Assembly: GCA_038501785.1 (NCBI GenBank)
Contig: JBAMJR010000195.1
Location: forward strand, 5,332,001-5,396,000
Source of the DNA: Myoxocephalus aenaeus
Taxonomy: Eukaryota; Chordata; Actinopteri; Perciformes; Cottidae
Direction of reading: 5' to 3'
DNA length: 64,000 bases
The notes below the pieces were generated by a model. The model was not told where the DNA came from. It saw only the letters and a program-made list of their open reading frames with translations, and made no database searches. Shown here piece by piece: positions 40,301 to 52,313 of the stretch (position 1 is its first letter; the number at the start of each line of letters is the position of its first letter). The translations under genes were made by a program, and so were the position numbers.

Positions 40301-41500
40301 GAGGGAACAGGATGGTCTGTGTGGTGTGTGGTTGTGTTTTTAGTGCTAAAAGATGATATGCAGCTTGGGATGTGAGCTCAAGTGGCCTGACTCATTATGT
40401 GCCTCTCTGCCTTGTGTGATGCCCTCCCTCCCCTCTGTTGCCATGGGGACTGCTGCAGTCTGGTTCAGGGGTTTACATCACTGTCAACATTGTGAAAGTC
40501 CTGCTGGCATTTACTATTTTGGTGATGGTACAGATGAGAATAATGTCTGATTGCTTTAATAATACAGAGACAATTCAACGTCTTGGAGGGAAAAGCGGAG
40601 TCGATGTATTTTCGTCAGAGACTCTTATGACGCTCTCAGATTTAAAGACCGTGTAGAGGAAGGAGCTGCGTCAGCATTACGCCACAACAGCGCCTGTCTC
40701 GGTCGTGACGCTATTGGAGTGAATACAAAAGTACATCGCACTAGGTGTGATAGCTCTTTTACACCGTGGAGATTCAGAGTTTCAGAGTTTCAGAGGGTAC
40801 TCGAGCAGACAGGCGTCGGCAAACCAGCAACTGAAGTCTCGAAAACTGTCAGACGCCATCTTTGCTAGGCTAGTTCCTTCACGGCCCCGTGAGCGTGTCC
40901 CTTGCTTGTGTGTTTTCGGCGGTGACCGCTCTTTAATTTATACTATCTTTGATAGCGAGGAGGCAGGTTCTCGTTCTTGCTTTTTTGACCTTAGTGCTTG
41001 CCGTCGTACAGTTGTGGCTTTGTGTATAGTGGTGGGTTTTATTGGGAACATTTGATAAATTCCAGGCAACTCTATTGGCTTTTTTTATTTCGGGGAATTT
41101 AACATAATCTTATAATAAATACAGTTTTAATAATATGACAAGAAGAGGTTATTAAAATCACAACGAGGTGTTTGGTGAATCCACTATCCACTATAAACTA
41201 TAGATAGACCTGTGATTATTTGTTTTCTTCCTGTAGCTGACCTTAACACAGTTTACCAGTTCTTATAGGTACTATCCAGTAATATTGTTTATTAAAGATG
41301 AATAAACTCCTGTGAATTTTCACAAAAATATGTACAAGATGTCATTTATTTGTGCAAATGAAAGGACTGTCTTCTAGTTAATTGTAATGAATTCAAGGCA
41401 ATGCAAGATGGTAGTGAAAATGAACTTTTCCAGCATGATGTAAACATCAGAGAGCAAAGAGCTGCACACACACGGTCCATGCTCTGCTTGTTCTCAACAT
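40300..41500. other. Spacer with a CpG-containing patch
   Basis: The part at 40640-41050 is richer in CpG than its surroundings and has a plus-strand open frame of about 100 codons that I cannot relate to a family. No gene is called. Confidence 0.35.
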
Positions 41501-41508
41501 GTTTGCTT

Positions 41509-41639
41509 TTTATTGTGTTGAACTGACCGATTTCATGATGGCAGAGTGAACAGCAGTATATTTGGATTCATAAACTGCGGCTGCAGTTTAAGGACTCCAT
41601 CTGCTGGATGATGCCGGCAGGTTTGACGGCATCACTGAT
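41509..41639 (-). other. Orphan terminal-exon candidate with poly(A) signal
   Basis: On the minus strand a good acceptor (TGACTGTGCTCTTTGCAG) is followed at 41639 by an open segment. In phase 0 it encodes ISDAVKPAGIIQQMESL then NCSRSL and a TGA at 41570-41568. An AATAAA lies at 41514-41509, about 55 bases after the stop. The segment is more GC-rich than the flanks. No upstream partner exon could be found and I do not recognise the protein end. It may be the last exon of a gene whose other exons lie to the right, or a chance arrangement. Confidence 0.35.
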
Positions 41640-44600
41640 CTGCAAAGAGCACAGTCACGACAAGCCTGATGGAGCAGCTGGGAGATGCCAGCTCCTTTTG
41701 AGCTACATAGTGAAACCTAATTACCAAAAGTAACCTGGTTTACAGACACAGCAGACAGTAATACAAGATAGTTACATTTACAGAACATTTAAGGAAGGTC
41801 TTCAAGCGCAAAACCCATGAGACAAGGGGACCGTACCTTCTTCTGGAGCAAATCTCAAGTGATGAGTTGAAAAGTCTCATTTATTGTATTTGTGGTGAAA
41901 TGCCAGCTGGGCAGCTTTGATGATGTCTCGATGTTTTGATCAGATCAACTGATTAGCAGGCCGCAAAAAAAATTGACTTTTTAGTTGCAGTTTGATGTTG
42001 AGGTAGAACATCGATACTTTGGTAATGGTTCATAACCAAGGAGCTCAAAACTTTTATAGTAATATATTTTTAGTCATATTGGCATCCCACGTTAGTTAAA
42101 CAGAAATAAAATTAATTTCAAATGGTATTCAAAACATACATACAAAAACATATAAGTCAAGTTAATAGAATCTGTAACATAAACTGTAGAAGGTGTTCTA
42201 CATCATTCGATCTTTTTCACACACGTTTATTTCTTGTCGTAGGAGGAAAGGTGCAGGTGATAACATAAAAGATGGCTCTGCTCCATTTGTGCCCTAAATG
42301 TGTCCCAGTAAGTAAGCATTCACAACACCAAGACACGAAACTGCACAGGTATAATCAACAACATTATTAATGGCTGCAGTCCGTTTAGTTTTGCAACCAA
42401 TAATAATGTTATTGATTACACCTGTACTTTTCTTGCTGTGATTTGTCAAATGTCAGCTGGTAAAACAAGATGACAGGAAAAACCCAAGAAACAGAATTAA
42501 CGAGAACCATCTTGGGTTTGAGACAGCTGAATTCTTTTTTTTTATTCAGTCAAATAATATTATAATCTATCAATTTGTTATATTTTGCCATACACATATT
42601 TAATATTTTCAGTCAGTATAAACAATTTGTAATTGCTTTTAACAACAAACTATAATGTAGCTGTAAGCAGATATAAAGTATTTTATTCAAGTGTTTGTTC
42701 ATGTATTTCTAATGAACAAACTAGTGTATAACATGTGATGAATGCTTAATAACACAATACAACACATCTGTAATCAAATAGAATGACATGTCAGGAGTTT
42801 GACAGAAAGAAAATCTTAATTTAAGGTCCACTTAGTCGCTTTTCTGGAGCTTTCAACCGCATCTTAAGGTCCTCTTCATGATAGAGTTTGCAAAGTTATT
42901 ATAAGTTCAAAGAGTTAACAGCTCTGGAAAAAGCAAGTGAACGGTAAAAAATGTAAGTCTCTTAAATTTGGTTATAGATACGTTAGTGAAACTTCTTGAG
43001 ACACATCATTTCAGATGATTATGAATATGTTGTATTAGGCATATATTTCTTGTTAATAAACTGTGAATGCTTCATAGATGGGTTATAGTTCATAATTAAT
43101 AGCCAATTAAAAATAGCTTTATTTCTGCATACAACTATAGTTACAGTGTGTTAAAAACCTTGCTTCTTTTATAGACTGCTATATTGTTATGACTAGCAGA
43201 GAAGTAAATGCTCTCCATCTGTACATCATTCCTCACTTTCTAAATGAACTGCCAGCACAGAATAATAATGACGTATCCTGGGGCTGTTTGAATAGCAGCT
43301 ATCACCTGTCACTCGCTGTCAGTATTGTTTTTACGGACATTATTTTCATGCATTCTTCCGCTGAGCAGGTTGATCTCCTGCAGCAATTTCTAACCTGGTT
43401 TCAGGCAACACAGTTTAAACCCACGTTAATTAATTCAGCAGGGACTGCCAGAGACCAGTTTTAATCCTTATGATTCATTTTTTTTCTGGCACACGCTCTG
43501 AAAAACAGTGGCAGCAGGTATAAATCAGTACATGACTGCAAGGGCCGCGTCCAAAACACTCCCCAGATGGTCCAGGAGACCTGCTGTTTCATCTCTGCAG
43601 GTTATGGTCTGGTGTAATTAGTGTGGGTGCATGCCATCCAGCAAATACATCGTTTAATAATATGCTGCCATGATGACACTAATGTCACGGTTAAAAGTGT
43701 AAATGGTAACGCAGGTGAGCTTTGGAACCCAATGTACGATGTTGGTACAAGAAACGTCGACTCCAATTGTCTTTCCAAAATAAGAATGCAAAGTGCTTTA
43801 TACATAAATCCAGCAATGTTTTCAGCAAAAAACTGTTGGAATTTTGATTATGAACTCTGCTATAAATATTACAATTAATTAACACGTAGTGCATTTATTT
43901 TTACTTAATTAACAAACCTAATTAAGTTGAAGTTAATTACTGCCATGACACACTGGAGGCTTCAAGGCTGGAGGCCTCAAAGCTGAGAAACAGCCTCACT
44001 TGATTTCTCGCTCGCTTGATTAAAAAAAGAAAAAAGCTTTAGTCTGTGACGCACATACAAATCTAAACAGTTTGGTAAATTTAACAGATTTTAAGTGACT
44101 AGAAAGGTTGATTTGTCTCATACAATAAATTGAGAATGAAAGCACAGAGCTCTCTTGTTGTCCACCTGTGCAACGCTGTCAGATTATTATTGCCCTCTCA
44201 AATAACACTGACCCGGTCAACACATTGGTGACATTTTGATTTGAATCCATGCAGCGGATAGTGCAGTTCTCAGCCTCGAGGTCGACGTCAATAAATATTG
44301 AAACAATGTTGATTTTCATTTCAACCCATTTGGCCCATTGATTCCATGATTGCCTTCCAGATGCTGAACGGGGTTCAAGCTCAACGGTAAGGCGTTGATA
44401 TTGAAGAACAAAATGCACGATGCATTACGTGTGTGACTCTGAGCCTTAAGGCCTGATGACCAGCGGCGTTCAACAGCTGCTGCGTCTCAATATTCTCCAG
44501 AATCGAACCGCAGTAAAACGTCCCCTGTGATAACCAATCATGCAGCAGCGTGAGCTCTTGTGTAAACGACTGCGCTTTGATTGTTCAGTAAACCGGTGAT

Positions 44601-44989
44601 GACAGACACATTTATCTTAAATAAATGACATGCAGTGAAGAAATGATTTACACCATACCCTGTGTTGGAAATGACAGCAGATTTGGTAGCAATTGGGATG
44701 CAGGTGCGTGCCAACAAAACGTTACTATGGAAACATTGAGGATGATCTCCATTGAGCTACACATCACCAACTGTGTGTATTATTATCAATTCATATACAA
44801 TATGTATATTCCTATACATATATGATATGTTTGAGTCATGCGGCATGAATTCACTGTCCATACAATTTGTTTCATAACTAGATTGTTGCTGACAGATTTA
44901 TTGGTTTCCTTTATACTTGTTTTCTTTAATACAATCTGCCAGTGTGGGGGAACTGAGGCTGATGCCATTCGTTTGGAAAGTATTGGTCT

Positions 44990-45380
44990 TAAACCGATGT
45001 CAGTATGATTGTAGGTGCAAATGAACATTTGTACCTGAAAAGTGAAGGTATCACCAACGTTGTTACAGTTAATCCTGAGGGGAACATGAATGTCCGTGCC
45101 AAACGTACATGGCAGTCCATCCAATAGTTGTTTAATTTCACACAAAACCACAAATCTGAACCTCAGTGTGGCGCTCGAGGAAAAGTCAGGGGATCAACAA
45201 AGTATGCATTGTTAATCCTCTGAGGATCAAGAATGTCTATACTAACTTTCTTGGTAATCCATCCAATAGTTGTTGAGATATTTAAATCTGGACCAAAGTG
45301 GTGGATCGATTCAGGACGAGTGACATTGACGCCCTTCGAGCATTTACAGCATGGCTGAAAATGAAAAGATGGGTTAAACA
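44990..45380 (+). repeat. Dispersed repeat family A, copy 2
   Basis: The copy contains GTAATCCATCCAATAGTTGT then TGAGATATTTAAATCTGGACC and AAAGTGGTGGA. Upstream is a diverged duplicate of the same part (CAGTCCATCCAATAGTTGTT at about 45114). The order of blocks is the same as at 47.2 kb. Confidence 0.75.
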
Positions 45381-46929
45381 GGAAAACTCGAGATTACCAC
45401 TTGCACTGGGATTTTAAAATAAGAGATTGAAGTCATTATGAAATACAAGTGCGTACTGTTGCATGCAGTCAGCACAGTCCCGCCTCTCACTGCTCATGCT
45501 TTTTATTCACAGTGTAGTTATTGCCAGGCAGCGAGTTTGTTTTAACCTCTCTCACTGATCGATCCGCCCCGGGTGCTCAATCACACAGCTGTGAATCCCA
45601 AACCAGCTCTTATGTCACGATGGGCAAAGCAGATCTGGGTGGGGTGATCATCTGAATCATCAATTGCAGCTGGCCGTTTGTATTGACGGTAATGCAGCTG
45701 CTCAATACTTTCCAAATAGACACTCCTGACTTCACTCAAAGAGTGCTGGTGATTTGTCGGCAGAGTTAGCTCTCAGTGCACCCAGGAAAAGACAACATAA
45801 ATAAAAACAAAAGACTCAGGAACTATTTTCTCAGTTTTTATTTTTTTTAATGAAAAGAGCCACTTCCAGTGTGTTTACTAGAAATTAACATGGAGAACAA
45901 CGTCACAATCCAGCCATCAGGTTTTTGTACTGCACACGTTAGGATGCTACTACGGTAACATTTTAATTTATTTTTCATATTCAGCTATAACAAACAAAAA
46001 AGAAGACAAGACAGCAATTAAATCACTTGATGGGAAAGCTTCAGTCATGTCACCAACGCAGGAACCAGATTAACCAGATTAACCAGATTAACCCGGGCTG
46101 CTGCTCATCAAACATGTAAGAAATGGAAGAGAAAGTTCATGAGAACTGCGTTTATCCAGAGGGCACCTCCTCAAACGTCTTTGTGCAGCTCGTGTGTCCA
46201 TGTGTTGCACAACTGTTCTGCCAGGCTGGAAGTTTGACGTCATGCCAACAAAGTATAGTCACATCTAAACCGTAATCAATTTCCGCACGCATCACTTTTC
46301 TTTTCATCTCCATCCTTCTAACTCCACGGGATAGATGCTGCTGCTGTCTAACCGTGGAGCTTCTAAACCTCCTTCTTCTCTGGGAGGTCATGGATGCATG
46401 GAAGGAAGGCCGGTGTATATTTGAGATACTAATCTTTACACTGGCTGACTTGCTACAGATTCTCTGAATTGTACTTCCGTATAACTCCACTTGACATTTT
46501 GCATATTATTTAGTGCTACACAATGATTTAAAAATGCCTGTTTTGGGGGTTTTGTGTCTGAGATCGACTCTAGGTTCTCAAGGTTTATACGGCTCAAAAC
46601 CCCATGTGCGATTACAATATATTGTTGTATGAGGAGGCAAATGAAACTACGTCCAATACATATACTGTATACTGTAGATGCTACTGGATTGTAACAGTTT
46701 TTTTTGGTTTCCACTCACGCCAAAGAATTATTGTTAAAAACCTTGACAAGCAGTTTGACCTCAATGAGCGCAAATCAATTGAAATCTTGCAACTGACACA
46801 TATGCAGGGTTGTATCACAATTATGTTAATATGAGCAGTAACATTCACCTGAAAGAAACATCTCTGTAATGCAGCCTTTGTACATTTTTGAGATGTGTGC
46901 TAGTCTATAAAAAATTAAAAAAGTGTGTA

Positions 46930-47290
46930 CAGGCTTAAACTCAGCTGTGCTTTGATGCCAATGCCATCATCCTAACATGCCCGCAGTTATAATGCTAGCA
47001 TGTTGATGGTTAGCAGGTATATATTTAACAACTTGATTCAGTTTAGTTTAAATGGCATAAGCTTTGTAGGGATTTGGTCATGAACCGACAGATTTTGACC
47101 CGCAAACGGCATGACATAAAGGTCAGGGGGTTTACATTTTTTACAAATTGTCTTCTGGGGACCATGAACGTCTGTATCAAAATTCATGGTAATCCATCCA
47201 ATAGATGTTGAGATATTTCATTCAGGACCAAAGTGAAGGACCGACCATCATTTCCATCCCTAGGGCTATGTCGCCAACCAATTATTTTTA
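46930..47290 (+). repeat. Dispersed repeat family A, copy 3
   Basis: Contains GGGGACCATGAACGTCTGTA, then GGTAATCCATCCAATAGATG, then TTGAGATATTTCATTCAGGAC and CATCCCTAGGGCTATG. A GCTAGCATGTTGATGGTTAG-like piece lies upstream. It includes TAAAGGTCA at about 47118-47126. Confidence 0.75.
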
Positions 47291-48085
47291 CTCAAACACT
47301 TCAAACTTAAATCTTAATACGCTGCGCATGTCAATACATAGTAACATGTGATACAAATGTGCATTTTGTCAAAATGTCAGTTGCAGGATTAATGTTTTAC
47401 CTCAACAGCATTGGAGCCATTTGACCCTCGTATTTTTAAATCTAAATTTGTGCCAAATATTCCTGCGGATGGACATTTCCTCATATACTGCAACAGAAGT
47501 CAATCATAAAACACAAGATGAACACTGTTGCAAAAAAAACCATCATCACAGTTTTATTGACCACAGTGAACGATGTGATGGGCTTTTAGAAATGCGTTTC
47601 TGCTACATTTTACTCTCCCTTCTCCTTTCTGTCATGCATTTAATGGAAGACCAACCGGAACAGCTACACATCCTGTTGTTGTGCACACAGTCACTCTGAG
47701 ATCGAGGCAGCACAATAATAAAGCCTGGATTGAATTAGAGCAATGTAAGCAGGGACTCTGTATTCAAGCCCACGTACAAAATAAAAGTCCTTGTGATATA
47801 GCAGCATTGTATTAGTCACAGTGCACCTCAAAGAATTATGAAGAGTATAGTCTGTACATGGAGGTAAAGACATTGTCTAAATACAAGGACCAGTTACTAC
47901 AATATGAAAATATTACATTTGCTTCAGAGAAACAATCCATCATGAAAAGGAAGAGCATCACAGGTTAGGTAACATGAGTTTTTTGGGTCTCTGGAGGCGG
48001 CGGGGTGAAACAGCACAGCATTAGACCTGAAGAGTTCTTACCCCCGTTAGGAAGGGAGGAGGTGATCTGATTTTTCTTCTTCTTC

Positions 48086-48086
<1 letters not shown>

Positions 48087-48133
<47 letters not shown>
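48087..48133. repeat. (ATC)n microsatellite
   Basis: About 15 units of ATC/CAT. It would read as poly-Asp on the minus strand, but there is no sign that it is coding. Confidence 0.95.
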
Positions 48134-48935
48134 GTCTTATGAATCAATAGCCTTGAATTCAATATTTGGTACAGGAAATAACACAATGTTTAAAAATGAG
48201 CGATAAAGTACAAACTGGAATAATGAAGTCCCCACGAATAAGCAATGCACGGATATACAATGTTCCCAGAAGCTTATCATACGGACCGTAACAACTTTTC
48301 TCTTTTCAAATGCAAAACACAAACTGAATATTTTTCTTTTTACACCCACTGACACCCACAAGAGACACTGGCCCTTCAGTTTATATGAATTAAAGAGAAA
48401 ATGTCCGTTAGCCTTCGAGTTAGCCTCCCGAGTACAAATGTCTGAGGTCAGCACTGACTCAATGCACAGCAAGTCCATACAGCCCGGAATTAAAGAAATT
48501 GCTTCGACGGCCATTTTGCATATAAAGTCTGTATAAAAATCAAGGAGCAATAGCAACAGGCCGACTTCAAAGGTAAATACTACACCTATGTGAGCTGAGC
48601 TGAGAGACCGGAGGAGTGAACAGCATGTTTGGTTGAAGTCTCTCCAGCTGAAATAAAGGCGAGAGGTAAAAACAGGAATGCGGTATGTTGACCCACGTTT
48701 ACTGAGGTCTGATAACAGCGACACTGTCGAGAGCACGGCTCGAGATCCTTATCATCGCGGCAGAGTTGGAAGATGGCGTTCTGTCCAAACAGCCTTTCAT
48801 ACAAAACAAAGAATCATGTAAAAAAAAAACTGTAAATACAGTAAGTTTGTTTACCTAACACGATGTAGCAGTTTGACTGTAGAAAAATATATAGCCTATA
48901 TCAAAATCACTTTGACAGAAAATAAATCCAACAAG

Positions 48936-48938
<3 letters not shown>

Positions 48939-49000
<62 letters not shown>
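48939..49000. repeat. (TA)n microsatellite
   Basis: A perfect TA run of about 60 bases. Confidence 0.97.
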
Positions 49001-49002
<2 letters not shown>

Positions 49003-49765
49003 GACAACACAGGAGGACCAGATTACACAAGGCTAAACCGAAGGCATTTTGGTTGTAACAACTTGGAACAGGGTATTTTGCTGAAATCTGGAAAAGGGGC
49101 AACTGAAATTTGGTTAAAATATTTTAAGAATTAACAACAAATACTCATGAAGCGTGTGAACTCTTAACTCAGGTGTAAAAGTGTGTGTTTAGTCGCGTAC
49201 ACTCAGAGTCTGATTTGTCCGTGTGATTATGGACACACGAGGTAGACCTTCCCCCTTTAACCAAATGTTTGTTCAAGTGAGTTTTAATCACAGATGTGTG
49301 CCGTGTCCCTGGACCATCCTGACTATCCTGCCAGGCCGCACAAACAAGAGAAGACGACACAAACAAATACAATAATAGGAACACAAGTGTGCCCTCTTCC
49401 TTCACCTGAATCTTTCTGTCATATTCTGACAATTGATGCAATCAAAAAATTCAAAATTTCTTCTGCAAATGCGTAGGTCATAAAGTACTGTGTATATTAA
49501 CAGCATTTTATTTATGTGTATGGCATTAGTTTAGAAAATGTGCAAAATAATTCTCATCCTTTGCTACCAGATTAGAAAACATCAGTTATCCACGAATCAC
49601 TGATTCCTCTCAAAGAGTGAAATAACTGATATAATATGGAGCGTTAACAGGTAGCTGTGGTGCTTTGGAAAGCTGGACACACTGCAGATTGTATGATATT
49701 GTTTCATACTATTTACAGCCTTATATTTAAGCATCAATCTGCACCGGCTTTGTATGTTATAGTTC

Positions 49766-50300
49766 AGTGATTCTCAACTGGTGGGCCGTTTTCAGTGGGT
49801 CGCGTTTTCAGTTGCCTGAAAAAAAAAAAAAAAAAAATCTCTTTTTTTTTTTTTCATCCTGTGGTTTTATTTTGAAAGGACTTTTTTATGCAGCGGAGTG
49901 TCGTTATTTTGCCGGCTCTGGTGTCAACTGGTTTTGCACTTGTCCCTCCATGTTTTCAGCAGCATGGGCCAGGTTGGGTCAAACCATCCTGATATGAGGG
50001 AGACTCTGGGTTTTTAGGATAATTAAATTAAACAGCCTACTGAATATAACATTGACAACTGATGGCGCTGCCTGCATGACAGGAAAAAACTCTGGGGTTG
50101 GGAGGAGAATTGAGTGCTGCTTAATTTTCTGTAAAGCACAATGTTTTTCAGTATTTACTGATGAGGTAATCACAAGAAAAGTTAATGTTGTATATATGAA
50201 TCCTTTTGAATTCCACTTTTGTTTAATTTATTTTGGGTTAGTGGAAAAGCTGCTCCTCAACACAGTGACGTGTTCCACAGTAAAGTGTTTGTCATAGATT
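49766..50300 (+). mobile_element. Decayed hAT transposon fragment
   Basis: The left part starts with a terminal repeat-like CAGTGATTCTCAACTGGTGG followed by the GTGGGTCGCG wording common in fish hAT elements. About 290 bases on, a plus-strand frame at 50052 encodes TTDGAACMTGKNSGV, which fits the CTDGAPAMxGxxSG block of hAT transposases of the ZBED5/FAM200 type. Most of the transposase is missing, so the copy is internally deleted and not functional. The right end was not found. Confidence 0.6.
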
Positions 50301-52313
50301 CGGTGAGTGTGTGTTCTCAGTTAAAGTTAGGTCATTTCAGTCTTTTTGAAACATCTTCTTAGTTGTTGGACTGTTTGTGCATGAAAGCTGTAGAGTCTGT
50401 TTAAAAATAGCTGAAGATTCTGAATTGTTATATATGTCGTAATACCTCGTGTCCTGAAGATGCAGTTTTAGTTTTTTAATTAAAATGCAGCTAATTGAGT
50501 GTAAAAGGGAATAGTTCCCTCTCTATCATCGCCACCAGCTGCTCGTTGAGATCTGTTTTGTTTTAACCTTAAACCCAAAAAATGTATCGTGCAGGTAATT
50601 GAATGCGTATTGAATAGGACTCGACTGTAACAATACAGTGGAAGAGTTCACAGTGAATCAACCTTCTCTAATCAAACCAAAGCCTTCACCACAACCGCAA
50701 TGCATAGTCACGAGGGACACAGTTAAGAAGTACAGTAAGGACAATAAGGCAATAGAACAGTTAGGAAGTAATGAATATCAACCAATCAGCTATCAGACAT
50801 CTCTAAAAGACAGTGATGCTTTTTTAAAAACTCCCTCACAAAGGTATCGCCATAATGAAATATAAAGAAGGTTTGGCTTTAAGATTGTTCATAACGTAGG
50901 TAAGATCGGGTTCGCCGTGAAGCTAAACAATTTCTAAATCAGTTCTTGGTCGTCCCTTTCTGCTACTGTGGGAAATAACACGTGTAATCTGCAGTAGGAC
51001 GTGAAATCAAATAAAAGCTTATACGTTCAAGCAGTTTTTCTCTATGTTCCCGACCAGACAGATTCAGCAGGATGTTAAAGGAGCTCTTCACTGTTACTGT
51101 GTTGTCTAAAAAAAAAAATCAAACTACCATGTGCTTTTTATATACAGAGAAATACCTGTCTGTGCACCATGACAGGACTGTTTGATGCTAAATACTAAAA
51201 AAGAAGGTTTCAAATAAATAATGTATTTCCCTTATGAATTACCCAAGAAATAAATACTGCAGAGCTGGAGAAGATCTGTTGTTTTTAAAGCAAAATATTA
51301 CCGCAGGACTGTACCAGCCAACCCACACCCCCGGTCAAATATACTGTAAATAATAGTGTGCACAAATACATCTCTGAAAGTACTGTTGAGTTGTGGTTTC
51401 AGCTTGGCAGTAAATGTGTTTATAATGAGCATATTTCAGTGTATTAACCAACACAATAAATGTAATTTTTTGTCACACAAATTACCACAATTATATTGTG
51501 TGTTGTATAACTGTAACTCTGTGAGTGCACAGTATTATTTTACACTTGCAATACTTCTTTTCTTTTGCTAATATGCAAGCAGTTGCACTGAACTGAAACC
51601 ATTCGTACACATTTCCATGAGCTGTTTGGCCTTTTTGCGATAAGATTCCCACGTTAATGATTCTCACGTCCCTACTCAGTCCATCCCGCTACGTATATTG
51701 CACAGTTTCCAAATAGAAAAAAACATATACATTATAATATCAACCAAAAACAGTGACTGAGGTCTGTGTCTTCTCATCTTTATGGCAATTCTGCCGGTGC
51801 TACTGCTACAAATGCATGGAAAGTAAAGTGTGTATTAATAACCTTGTTGCTACATGTGGTGGAAACATCAGAGTGGTGTTGCAGATGAAGTAGTACATTA
51901 CCAGTGAACCGTTTCCATGTTTGCATATCCGTTCAGCATGCATTTATGATTAATGGCAGCACAGTTATTGTATCTCTGTCTGTGGCTGTGAATGTAAACG
52001 ATGGGAACAAAAAGGAAGAGGCATCAGAAAAAAAAAGAAAAAAAAAGAAACGAGATATCTCAGAGTGACGTTAGGTCTATACAAAATATTGGCACATTAT
52101 CTTATAAACAGTATACTGGATGATGATCGTGCTGAAGCATCAAGTCTCATGTTTCACAGTATTAAAAGTGCACGAACTGCCACCATTTTCCGATTGTAAT
52201 ATCTCTCATCACGCTGCTCTGCTAAAATGTGCTGCCCTCTTTCAATGCCGCTCATCAAGTGCCGCTTTAATCTCCTCGTTACCGGCAGCGACCCGACACG
52301 CTCCTGACCTTCC
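50300..52313 (-). other. Probable 3' untranslated region of the DUSP10-like gene
   Basis: AT-rich sequence to the left of the phosphatase stop codon, with no recognised gene. A 75-codon plus-strand open frame at 50638-50865 has no family resemblance. The 3' end of the transcript is not determined. Confidence 0.35.

Larger units (their letters stand above)
41640..49760. other. AT-rich region without an assembled gene
   Basis: About 8 kb containing two copies of dispersed repeat family A, a (ATC)n and a long (TA)n microsatellite, and scattered open frames of no recognisable family. Parts of the right side may belong to a long 3' UTR of the minus-strand phosphatase gene; complements of AATAAA occur in several places but none can be chosen. 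Confidence 0.45.

Noticed and set aside
40747..41055. CpG-containing open frame, considered as a gene or small nuclear RNA
   Set aside because: It does not match the U1 or U5 sequences I compared by memory and has no protein motif.
42820..42900. Possible further dispersed repeat (GGAGCTTTCAACCGCATCTT wording)
   Set aside because: It seemed familiar from fish genomes, but no second copy was found in the window, so it is not listed.
48061..48133. Poly-Asp frame from the (ATC)n repeat
   Set aside because: Simple repeat with no coding context.
48137..48736. 199-codon minus-strand open frame
   Set aside because: No family resemblance; it lies in AT-rich DNA that could be spacer or 3' UTR and has no splice context.
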